The notes beneath the pieces were generated by a model. The model made no database searches. It saw only the letters and a program-made list of their open reading frames with translations, and was not told the origin of the DNA. The translations under genes were made by a program, and so were the position numbers. From positions 3,713,423 to 3,777,422 of the forward strand of contig NC_133220.1 of NCBI RefSeq assembly GCF_040436345.1: DNA of 64,000 nt. The letters are read 5' to 3'. The DNA is from Pagrus major. Lineage: Eukaryota; Chordata; Actinopteri; Spariformes; Sparidae. The first letter of the stretch is position 1. Every line of letters begins with the position of its first letter. This document shows, piece by piece, positions 11,309 through 23,300 of the stretch.

Positions 11309-11375
11309 ATGAGGACATCTCTGGATCTTTGTGTTTGTCTGCTGACTCTGTGTGGAACAACACTTGGACGAACCG
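11309..11375 (+). CDS. Block B exon 1, signal peptide
   Basis: 67 nt, differing from block A exon 1 by a single Gln-to-Arg change near the end. The donor is GTAAGA. The 5' flank (11054-11308) is clearly more diverged from block A than the downstream introns are. Confidence 0.85.
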
Positions 11376-14300
11376 GTAAGAAAGGTGATAATTATTAGTA
11401 CATCACGACCTTCGACTTACTTTCACTTTCGTCTCACTGCGCTCCAGCCAGCGCCCATGTTTATTTGCGATTCGTTCATATACTAGGTATTACGGTAACA
11501 ACTGATTTCAAAATGTGGAAATTTGTCTTATTTGTGAGATATCTGAAATAATCTTCAGCAAATACCAATTGTCTTTTAAGGATTTTATTCTTTATAAAGA
11601 AGGTTCAACAATCAACAGAGTGGCATGCGGTCTGAAGAAAGAAGAACAAGATGAGACAGTTGAGAAACCTTTTTGTTAGAAGAAAGGAGTGCCCTGTGTC
11701 CTTCTCATGTCTGTACCAGGTTCCGTTCCCATAACAAGAGGCACATATCTCTCTTTGTGCAGACAGTACAAAAACTCAAGGATGTGGGAAGAACATAGTG
11801 AGGACAATGTAAGACATAATAATGATATAAGAACAATATAGTAATACAATTTTCCATTACACTCCTCCCTTTTGATCATACATTGATCACTTTAAGTATA
11901 TACAAACTACACACAAGACATCAAACCTAAAAATTCCCTCAGGATTCAATTTAAGTTATCACATATTGTGAAGTTGAAAAGCAATAATAGCTGTTTTTGT
12001 GGAACATAGACATTCCTAGTATTCATTGCAAGCTGGGAGGAGGCAAGACACATGTAAATTACTGATTATGTCATGTGATTATTTCCAACAAAAATATAGA
12101 ACACTGCATATATTTGATTCTTAAGCAAACACCGACTAATAAAATAGATCAACACATCTTAAAGAAATTTATCATGCTAAAATAGATGCAGGGACGCAGG
12201 CTCGCTCCTCTTCAGCCCCTGCGTTTTGCACGCATAGAGGGGGCCACTACCTTGGAGAGGTTACTAGCACGATCACAAGGTAGTATGATGTCATCTTCTG
12301 CTGCAAATCCCTGAGTTGATCTTTATTCATCACATATTTTATGATTAGAAATGAATAAACAATAATCACAAAAGTATAGCTGTGTAACCTTGACAAATGA
12401 GGCATGATGAGTTTGTCGTTGTGCGTGCAGTATAATTGACATACTGCATCCACAGATTCTTTAAGAGCCATTCAGGGGCCCTGCCTGGTCCATAGGGGTC
12501 AGAGGTCAGATGTCTTTTGGTTCTGTGTAGAAGTGCAGTGTTGTTGTGAATAGTAGTGTTTTGTAAGACACCTTTGCTGGGATGAGCCCATAATATGGGT
12601 ACCACTATGATGACAGTGATCCCCACAAGACAGCACAAGGTGCCTCGGAGACCGCACATACCTGGCTGTCTGAATGGGTGCCACGGACGTTGTCGTCTTT
12701 CCATGTTGCACACCGGTGAATCAGTGCTTCGATCAATCAGCACTCCGAAAGTTGTTTCCTCCCACAGTATGCCAATACTGTGACCGTCTGCTTCTCTTCC
12801 TGGCGTTATGAACACTCCTGGTCCTCAGCGTGTTGGGGAGTTGGGACCTTCCTGCAGTGGCTGGCGTGTACCCAGGTGGCTCTCTCAGCGATTTTGACGG
12901 CGGTGTGGGTGGTGAGGAGGACCTGGAACGGGCCGTTCCACTTTTTGGACCTCCAGTGTTTTCGCCTGAGGTCACGAACCACGATGTAGTCGCCTGGAGT
13001 AAGGTTGTGGAGAGGATAGTTGGCCGGAGCAGGAAGGGCGTCCTTTACCTGTCTGTGGATTTGAGATAAAGCAGAGGACAACGTCTGGCAATATTGTAAC
13101 ATATCCTTTTCACAGAAACAGGTCTCAGGGAGTGGTCTATTAACAGGCCCTACTCCCAGCTCAGGAGGCCTGCCGAAGAGGATTTCAAAGGGACTTAGAT
13201 TTGTGCGTGCTCTTTTTCTCATTCTCATGTACATTAACACAATCGGCAGGGCTTTAGTCCATGAGAGACCTGTTTCTTCACAGCACTTTGCAAGTTTTGA
13301 TTTCAAAGTGCCATTTTCTCTTTCCACTGCACCCCCACTTGCTGGATGGTAGGAGCAGTGTTGTCTCAAGTCAATCCCAAGAAAAACTCCTAGCTGTTTA
13401 ATAGCTTCACTCACAAATGGTGTACTATTATCACTACTTATTTTCCTGGGGATACCCCATCGTGGTATCACACACGTCAACAGGGCCTTGGCCACAGCAG
13501 CGCTGTCCTGCTTTGAGGTGGGAAACACCTCAACCCATTTGGAAAACATGTCAACCATCACAAGGCAATATTTTTTGCCTTCACTTGGGGTTAGTTCAAT
13601 GAAATCCATCATGACATGTTCAAAAGGTCCCTCTGGTTGTGGATGTGCTGCTTGTGGCTGTCGTGTAGTTTTACCTGCATTATGTGTAGTGCAGATGTGA
13701 CAGGATTGACAAAATCTTTGAGCATAGGCTGTAAAGCCTTTTGTGAACCAATGTTGTTTTATCAGATCAAACATTCCCCCTTTTGACACATGGTCTTGAC
13801 CATGCGTCAATTTGGCAAAATGTGGAAAAAAGTGTTTTGGTAAACATGGTTTACCGTCAGGTCCGTGCCAGATGCCGTTAGTGTATGTACAGTCGTATGA
13901 TCGCCAGATTCGTTTTTCATCAGCAGTAGAAAGTTGTTGCATGGCTGTGAGAGAAGCGCTAATATCTGTGTGTGTGTCAGAGTCAGAAGCACTAGTGTCT
14001 GTGTGTTTTTCAGGGTCAGAGTGAAGCAGGGTGTGTCACTCCCTGTTTTCCGGCAGCAGCTTTAGCAGCGGCGTCTGCTCGTGCAGTTCCTGTAGAAACT
14101 GAATCACTGCTGTTAGTGTGAGCCTGACATTTACACACAGCAATGGCTCTGGGCAATAACGCAGCATCCAATAATGCAGAAACTTTGTCACCATTCAAAA
14201 TAGGCTTTCCATCAGATTTCCTGTGCTTCCATAGAGTACCAAAATCATGCAAAACGCTGAAAGCATAACGACTATCAGTCCAGATCGTTACTGATTTATC

Positions 14301-17300
14301 TTTTGCTAGTTTACAGGCCTCTGTGAGAGCAACTAACTCTGCAGCTTGAGCAGAGTAGTGAGGCGGCAAAGAACCTGATTTCAAAGTCTCATGTAGTGAG
14401 ACTACAGCGTAACCAACCTGGTTTTTACCAGTTTCTGGGTTACGGGATGCTGAGCCATCAACAAACAAAACAAGGTCAGGATTAATGAGTGGAGTTTCAG
14501 ACAAATCGGTGCGAGGAGTGCACACCTCGTCCAACACAGCAACACAGTTGTGATTTTCACCCTCCCCCTGAGTGGGAAGCAAAGTAGCAGGGTTAAGAAC
14601 AGTACACCTTTTGATCTTGATGTTAGGCATGTCAAGCAAAACAGTATTGTATCTTAGCCATCGTGCTGTGGAGAGATGTGATGTTTTCTGTTCAAGCAAA
14701 ATTAGAGAAACAGCATGAGGAACAAGGAGGGTCAGGTCTGAATAACCTACAATATCCCTTGAAGCCATAACAGCTTTTTCTGCTGCTGCTACAGCCCGGA
14801 GACAACGTGGCAGCCCAGCAGCTACAGGGTCAAGTTTAGCAGAAAAATAAGCCACAGGTCTAAGTCTCCCCCCATGATCTTGGAGCAGCACTGATGTCAT
14901 ACATGCATCCCTCTCATCAACAGTCTGTGTGAATGGTCTGGTCGGGTCAGGTAGCCCTAAAGTAGGTGTGGTCTGTAGAGCTAGTTTCAGGTCGGTGAAG
15001 GCCTTTTCAGCCTCAGGAGTCCATGTCACTAAGTCATGTGATTGTAGACTTTTACCATGCACCGTGGCACCAAGTGGTGCTTCTAACACTGCATAGTTAG
15101 GGATGAACGTTCTGCAATATGAACACATTCCCAGGAACGAAAGAACTTGTTTTTTGGTTTTAGGCCTGGGAATGTTCTGAATTGCCTCAACACGATTGGG
15201 TGAAAGGGATTTCCCGTCGCTGGAAATCTCATGCCCCAAAAATGTGACCTTTTGTCGGACAAATTGTAATTTTGACAAGCTCGCCTTGTGGCCCTCGCTG
15301 GCCAGATGTTTTAGGAGTCGGATCGTATCGCGTTCGCATTGTTCTTTTGTTGGCGCACAAATCATAAGGTCGTCCACATACTGCAAAAGTGCAGAGCCTT
15401 CAGACAGAGCCAGAGACTCTAGACTTTTCCGCAACGCGTCGTTGTAAACAGTAGGGGACTCGCAATAGCCTTGACACAGGCGGGTGAACGTCCAAAGCCG
15501 GTTTTGGAATGAAAACGCAAACCAGAACTGGCTATCTGGATGAACAGGAACACTGAAAAATGCATTGGCCAGGTCCACCACCGAAAACTACTTAGAGTCT
15601 GGTGGGACTTGTGACAAAATTGTGTAAGGATTAGGAACTTGAGGAGCTCTTGGCTGTACAGCATCATTTACTACTTGCAAGTCTTGTACAAAACGCCATT
15701 CAGTTGGTTGACCTTTGTCTCTTATTTTCTTCACAAGAAAAATAGGAGTCCTCACAGGAGAAGTGTCACATGGCACAATTACTCCTGCCTTTTTCAGGGA
15801 CTCAAAAACTGGAGTTATTCCTTCAATAGCCTCAGGTTTTAATGGATATTGATGTTGGCAAGGTCTGTAATCAGATTTGGGGGTGATCACCACTGGTTCT
15901 GCTGTTTTAATTAGACCAACGTCATGTTTTCCTCGAGCCCACAGAGTCTTAGGGACTTCCTGGAGGGCTGGGATGGCTGCAGCCTCAGTCTCTGACAGAA
16001 AAATGTGTGAGGATGTCATAAGTGGATCTAACTGAACTGTTCGTTGTGTGTGTGTGGTTGCAGAAAAAACCTTTCTAAATGCATGCAATTTCGGATTGTA
16101 AAACACATGTGGGTCATCTGTGGGGTCCCACTTAGTGGCTGATCTACATGCACGTGCAAAAAGACCCAAATCCTCCCATTTGTCAGTGCTTGCTTTTGCA
16201 AGTGCAATGTGCGGTGCAGAGTTATTGACACAATACTGCTGTTTTTGAGCGGGTGTAAGTTGCACAGATGCAATGCATTTGTTTTCTGTCCAACAAAGAT
16301 GTGTGATACACAATCGTTCATTTTTGTATCTGTCATCATACCATTTCTTTTCATACTGTCTATCTGGACCCACTGAAACAAAAGATGTACACTGAAGTGA
16401 GTCATCTGGCATGTACTGCATGTGTGTGTGTCTGGTGAGCCAAGAGGTGTGTGTTTTCTGGCCTCTTCCAAAAATAGACTGCTGATATCGCTCTGTGGTA
16501 GCTTCCACTGATAAGCATACAACAGCTGATCAGGGCAATATTTTACAAACAACTGTGCATTTTCATGAGGTTTTATGACTTGAACACCATCCGGTGTGGA
16601 AATAAGAGTTATTCCCAGTTTGCACATGAGATCTCTGCCCAATAAATTTATAGGGCAGCAGTCTGACAACAGAAATGCATGTTTGAAGTTTGTGCTGTTT
16701 TCATCGGAGCATTTAAGAGGAACAGTAAAATGTTCACGTACTACTTTACCAGAAGCACTTGCAGAGTTGACAAAGCAGCCTGACATTTTAGGAGAGCTCA
16801 GAAACTCCTTTCCTTTGATCACTGAGTGTGTGGCACCAGAGTCAACAAGGAAAGAAACCATTTTGTCATTCACGGATAGAGAATATGTTGGCATTTTCTT
16901 AAAGGCATTCTTTTCATATTTCACATATGTACCAGTTGGAGGTGAACATTTTGTTTCAAGGAAGGTTATTGCATCACATAACAATTCAAACGTGTGATCT
17001 GTAGTGTGTGATGTGGGTGCGTTACCAGTCTCCAGATGCGTCGGGTGAGTCAGAGTAGAGAATGAGCCGTCCGGTCGCACCCCCCTTCCCTTCTCTCAGT
17101 CCGCCTGGCTGGAGATCGCAGCCAGGGTCTTGGTGCAATCCCTGGACCAATGTCGTTTTTGTTCACATCGGAGACACACTTCTGGATCATAATAAGAGCG
17201 TCTCCAGTCACCGTACCCTCTGTGACCGCGTCCTCGCCCTCGTCCTCGTCTTTTGTCATTATAGCGGCCTCGACCTCTCGTTGGGGCAAAGTGATACATG

Positions 17301-20300
17301 GTCATTGCTGCCATATGCAGCTCTTTCTCAGTCTTTTCCTTCTTCTCTTTCTCCTCTTCGATGACCCTCTCAGCGTGCGTAGCATGGCGTCTGACTTCCT
17401 CCAATCTCTGGTTCTGCCAGCCTATACAGCTGAGCTTAGTTGCTGCACGGATGTCAGGGCTCAAGCCTTTCACGTAACTGTCTCTTAAGTGAGCCTCCCA
17501 GGTGGAGACAGTGTCACCAAGAGTTGCTGGTTGTTCGAGCCCACTGTAAATGTTGAATATGTCAGCGAGACGAACGTGATATGCAGCCACTGTTTCACCT
17601 TTCGCCTGTACGCAGTCAGAGATCTTAGTAGAGTCCATCTGAGGTGGGAAGGCAGCTGTAATTACTGTATACAGAGAGGTAACAGCATTTCTATAGCCCT
17701 CATTGTCCTCGTCTTCCCAGTCATGATGTGAGCGGCGCGTGTCGCCACTTGGAAACTTTCCTGAAATCTTTGACCAATCTGCTGCTCCCATTTTCAGGAT
17801 TAGCAGGCGTTTCAGTTCAGGAAGAGTTGGGCTGAATTCTCGACAGAAAAGTTCTAAGTCCTCAGCAAATTTCTTTCCACATGTACTCGGTTGTGGCAGG
17901 TGTGCCATGGCCTCTTTCACATCAGCGTCAGACCAGGGGCGGAAAACCATCTGGACACCCCGGGCTCCTGCCACCTCCACCATAGGATAGATGCCGGTGG
18001 CTCCTGTCTTATCTTCCTTGTTGGCCCTGCTTCTGGTGTAAGGTCGAGGAGTAAGAGGGGAATGTTCTCCGAAGTTTGCAGCAACAGATGTGGTTTTGGG
18101 TTGCTGTCCTTTGTTGGCACTGAGCTTTGCATCCCCTTGTTTGCATCCAGCTTCGCTCATATCTGGTTGGGGAGTAGACGTTGACCGTTTCTGGTCGTCC
18201 AGGTATGGCGGTGGTGCTGGAGACCGTAGTGGCGGTGGTGGTCTCGGCGGTGCTATCGGTTGGACAGGAGGGGCGCCGTCGAGGTCATAGTCCACTCTGA
18301 GACACTGAGGCATTGGACCTGGAAGTGGGGGATACAGAGAAGAAACCGATTCTGAGAAGACAACTCTGTTCTTTTCTCATCATTTGCACTTTTCTTTTCC
18401 TTCTCATTTTGACCATGTTTACGTCTCTCCCTGCATCCACTTTCCTCTTTCCACATACTAAAGGCTTTCAAATGCCTTTCGACCTCCCCCAGTTTTTTAT
18501 GTGACACTTTTCTTTTTGCTTTTATCTCTTTTATTTTAAAATTAATCTTCTCCTCCAACAGATTCAGCTGTCTCATGCTGAATGTCCCTCCACAGGGAAA
18601 ACCAAAATCTCTCACCCAGACATGTAAAGGCTCTATAGCCACACTACCATAATTAACTTTCATGTAAATTATGTTTGGGGCAGCCAGGTCTGGTCCTACA
18701 CCAGCTTCCTGGTTTTTGCTGGATTTACCTCCCATTGTTCTACTTGTCACTCGTCCCAGTGCACTTTATATTTATCCTTAAGACCCGGTCGTCACCGTGA
18801 ATTCAGTTTGTTTACGCTACAAATTCTGAAAAAAAGCAGCCAACCAGCGGTGGTAACCTTAAGAGACCCCTTGTCTCCACCTGGTTCCACTCGGCCCTGA
18901 GTTGGCCCCCAATCCAGCGGTAAAACAGCTTAATAGGAAAAAACACCTTTTCTTCCTATTAGCTCCGGCGTTCCCAGAACCCGGTATTACTCTGCCCTGA
19001 ATTGGTTCGAGTGATCAACAGAAATCCAGCAAAAATTACTAATCTACTTAATTTAATTTAATTTATTTTATTTTTTTTCTCTTTTTCCCAAACAATATTA
19101 TAAATTATTTATTCCCTATTTTTCTCTTAAAGAAGTTTAATTTATTTCAGTATCTCACCGTTCGTTAGGCAACGTGGTCCTTTTTCCCTCAATAAGGATT
19201 CCAGTGATGACGGTCCGGGGCCTCAGCGGTCAGTCCTCTCGTCTCTTAAAATTTTTTTTTTTTCTCGAGGTAGAGGCTGGAAGAAGTTTCCCCCAGGCTG
19301 GCCAGTCACCATCCGCTGCAGGCTCCAGATCCTGTCACACAAGGAATCCCACTTCTGACACCAAATTGTTGTGGAAATTTGTCTTATTTGTGAGATATCT
19401 GAAATAAACTTCAGCAAATACCAATTGTCTTTTAAGGATTTTATTCTTTATAAAGAAGGTTCAACAATCAACAGAGTGGCATGCGGTCTGAAGAAAGAAG
19501 AACAAGATGAGACAGTTGAGAAACCTTTTTGTTAGAAGAAAGGAGTGCCCTGTGTCCTTCTCATGTCTGTACCAGGTTCCGTTCCCATAACAAGAAGCAC
19601 ATATCTCTCTTTGTGCAGACAGTACAAAAACTCAAGGATGTGGGAAGAACATAGTGAGGACAATGTAAGACATAATAATGATATAAGAACAATATAGTAA
19701 TACAATTTTCCATTACAAAAATAAAAGCGAAGAAGGTGAGTTCACATTCATCAGGTCAGTCTGTCAATAATTAATCAATCAATTAATAAACAAACTAACA
19801 AATGAATAAATATAACAATCTGACAAAATAAAACAAATTTAGTAAATGTATAAAAAGAACAAAACTAATCATTAATAAGTAACTCCTGCCTGTAATTTGT
19901 ATTTTAAAGATTGTGGCTTTGAGTGTGAACACTTTGTCATCTCAGTTGTGTGAATAATTAGTCAAACTTAGTAATAAAAGATAAAGTTGGAAACATCAAG
20001 TGGACCTAAATGACAGACTGTCATTGAGAGTCTTCTCAGAGCATTTACACCCCAGAGTTCACCACAGTATCATATATTTTCACTGTGTGCCTCTAAATTA
20101 AGACTGGAATTAAAAGGAAATTCTGTCTCCACTGACCCATTTTAGTTCAGAAGGACAGTTCATGTGTTCACAATGTCAAAGACCCAACAGCAGGACAATA
20201 TGATGTAGGATTTCAAAATTAAAGCCCTTTAATATTTCATAAATGGGTTATGTTTTCAACTGACTTTAGATTGATATTAAAACTAAACTTGTCAGCAGTG

Positions 20301-23300
20301 GTACAGTGTTTTATTATTTCTTTATCTGTTATAAAAAAGGACAAACCATCAGATAAACCAGTTCATTTAACTAAAACAGAAAAGCAAAGGAAACATCAGG
20401 GAATGACAGATTTTGGGGCCCTCAGTGTGAGGTCCTGACTGATAACTGTATATTTGTTTGATCCTCACTGTGCTGTTAAAGGAGTTCAGTGTATTTTCAG
20501 TCGTCGTTTCATTCATCATGAACTGTGTGTGTGTTGAGAGGACGTCTTGTTTTTATACAGCACCACCTGCTGCACTGCTGAGCCTCCTGTCGTTGTGCAC
20601 TGCTGTGGTTAACTAGATCAATTCAATACCAAATTACAGATAAATAGTTATTTGTTATAATTCATCATTAATAATTATTAGACATGTTATTTTCTTCAAA
20701 CTGGGACTTTTCAAAAAGCTACTAACAGCAAATAGTTGTGATGAGTTCACAAAGGTTTTCTAGTGTTTCCCACATGATTTCATGAGACTATGGTGGGTGG
20801 ACCTCGGACCCTTTCAGTCAGTACTGGAGCATATCATAACTTATGTGATCATAAATTATGTGATCATAAATTATGTGATCATAAACAAGAACATTCAGAA
20901 AATAGAAAATCTTAAAATAATACAGTGTAACACTGCTTTGAGCTTGATGCCTGGTGATGAGTCCAGTCATCACAATAGTGCACAGCTATGACTGTACATG
21001 AGAGATCTGTCATGCTATTAAGAGACGTGAAAATATTTCTGTCTTTTGGATCATAATGAAACTGTGGTGGGCTGCTTCGGCACTATACTGAGCAACTGGG
21101 CCGAGTGAGAATGTGCCAAGCTGTTTGATTTAGCCTTTTACATTTGTGCTCACACAGACTGCAAACACACTTTTTCAGTGATCACAACTTAAAATGCCTT
21201 CACTTAATTCTTGGTGATTTCTATTTATACAACTAAACAAGCAAAACTTGATCACCAACATTTAACAGAATCACAGACACTGAGCTCAGATTTCAGCCGA
21301 GAGTCTCATGTTTACAATATTTTAATCTTGTTAATGAAGAGAAATGTGTTTGTGTTGTGTTGTGTTGTCTCATCCGCTGTGATAATATGCACATGTTTCA
21401 AACTGTAAACTCTCTGAGTAAGAAGTCAGAGTGTAAAGAAAGGCTCCAGGTTGTCCAGCGCTGTGAATATCTCTCTGGACAGTGTGAGGGTCTGTCAGCT
21501 GCAGTGCAGCAGGTCAGAAGCAGCTCCAAACACATCAGAAAATATCTCTCTTCAAAGGTTCAAAACACAGTTTTCATATCCAGGTCATCCAGGTTTGATG
21601 ATGTCATCACTGAAATAACACAGACTGATTTATCAAAGCTGTCTCCTGAGGGAGAATATTTCAGGAGGTGTGATGTGGAGGAAAACTTAAAGCCATAAAT
21701 CATTTGGTTACTAACTACCACGATGTAAACTGGTGTTTCAGAGCAAATGTTTTCACCTGACGGCTCCGTTGAACATAATGATTAAATTTACTTTATTTTT
21801 CAGGTCCAGGTGTCAAAGTGATCGTGGAAGAAGGCAGTGATGCTGTTTTACCCTGTTCCCTCAGCACCAAGGAGGACATCACAGAAAAGCTCTTTGACTG
21901 GAGGAAAGATTTTCAGAAGAAGGTGTTCATGTATGATTCAGGCCTTCATTACAATAACGGCCTCACAGGTCAAGATGAGCAGTTCAAAGGTCGAGTCTCA
22001 CATTTTCAAGATCAACTGATGAACGGCAACGCCTCCATAAAGATCCAGAATACGAAGATGGCCGACAGCGGGACCTACAGCTGCTTTTTTCCAGATCTTC
22101 AGAGACAAACATTCATCATTGAGCTTGTTGTTGGTGAGTGCTTTCATTAAACAGTTAATGTGCTGTATGACAGGCAGTCATAGTCACATGTTATTAGGAT
22201 ACAATAAAGGTAACTGTATTCTGCTAGTTACAGAAAAAGAAGTAATCAGATTACTGATAAGTTTTGTAAAAAAAAATATGGATTATTGTCAGGATTACCA
22301 TTTTAAACAGTAACAGTAATCAGTAACACCCCCAGGACTGAGTGCTCAGCCCCTCCTGTTCACACTGTGACTCATGACTGCATGAGTGAACAGTGTGGGG
22401 CGGCTGTGGCTCAGGGGTAGAGCCAGCTTCCTGTTATCGAAGGTCGCTGGTTCGATTCCCCTGGTCTGCACGTCGAAGTGTCCAAGAAACTGAACCCCTG
22501 AATTACCATAAGTCGCTTTGGACAAAAGCGTCTGCTAAATGTAAATGAACAGTGTGACTGTATTGAGTTCAAGAGAACTCTGCTGTGACGTATGTGGACA
22601 CCACCACCATCATCTGCCACCACAAAGATGAGAGTTCATATCAGGAGAACATCAACAGTCTTGCACAGAGAAAAATCTACTGCTCTACTGCTTCCACCAA
22701 AATTAGCAGGTCAACACAGGTTTTTAAACGCAGGTCAATCCACTACAAATCACCTATTGACCCCATTCCCACTTCACGCTGGGCAAGGCAGCCCGTCTGA
22801 TTTTTATCTGAAGCGTTACGTTGTACGTCACTGAGGTCACGTTTCACATCACGAATGCACCATAACCAGGGAACAACTCCAGTTAAAGTAAACACAAGCA
22901 GTAGGCAGCATGGAGGCCGTGACGATGTCATGTTGATCACCGGTTTGTGTATTTTAATAAAATGTATTTTACAAACTCAACGCTGACTGAATGATGTTCG
23001 AGCACCTGCACATCCCAAATTCCTTTGTAATTAATGTGGCAACACCAGGTGTTGATAACGTATCATCACTTTGCGTGGCGGGAAAATACGTCAGAATTTA
23101 GCATGTTCACCCAGGTCTTATGTCTTAGATCAAAGCTGAGCTGAGCCGAGGTGATAAAAACCCATGTCTACTGCAGAGACGATTGACGAGTGTAAATGCA
23201 GAGTTCACTCATTCCCATTGCAAACAAAAGCCTGATCTTAGTGGGTTTAAGTTGGATATTTGACCAGTGGGAACGGGGTGAGCAGATTCCTGAGACAGCT

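Larger units (their letters stand above)
11514..19717 (-). mobile_element. Endogenous class I (gammaretrovirus-like) provirus
   Basis: 8204 bp flanked by a candidate 4-bp target duplication AAAA (11510-11513 and 19718-19721; low complexity). Order on the minus strand: 5' LTR, tRNA-Leu-type primer site, gag, protease, reverse transcriptase, RNase H, integrase, truncated env, polypurine tract, 3' LTR. The two 348-bp LTRs differ at about two positions, so the insertion is young. Even so, the copy is defective: frame changes in gag, between protease and RT, and between RNase H and integrase, a premature TAG in RT, and loss of most of env. Gag and protease are in the same frame separated by one TGA, as in gammaretroviruses. 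Confidence 0.92.

Noticed and set aside
16596-16997. Plus-strand 133-codon frame inside the provirus
   Set aside because: Antisense shadow of the protease frame; no sign of a separate antisense gene.
22398-22480. tRNA gene at the box A/box B sequence
   Set aside because: The sequence continues into a SINE body and a LINE-like tail with an 11-bp target duplication, so it is a SINE and not a tRNA gene.
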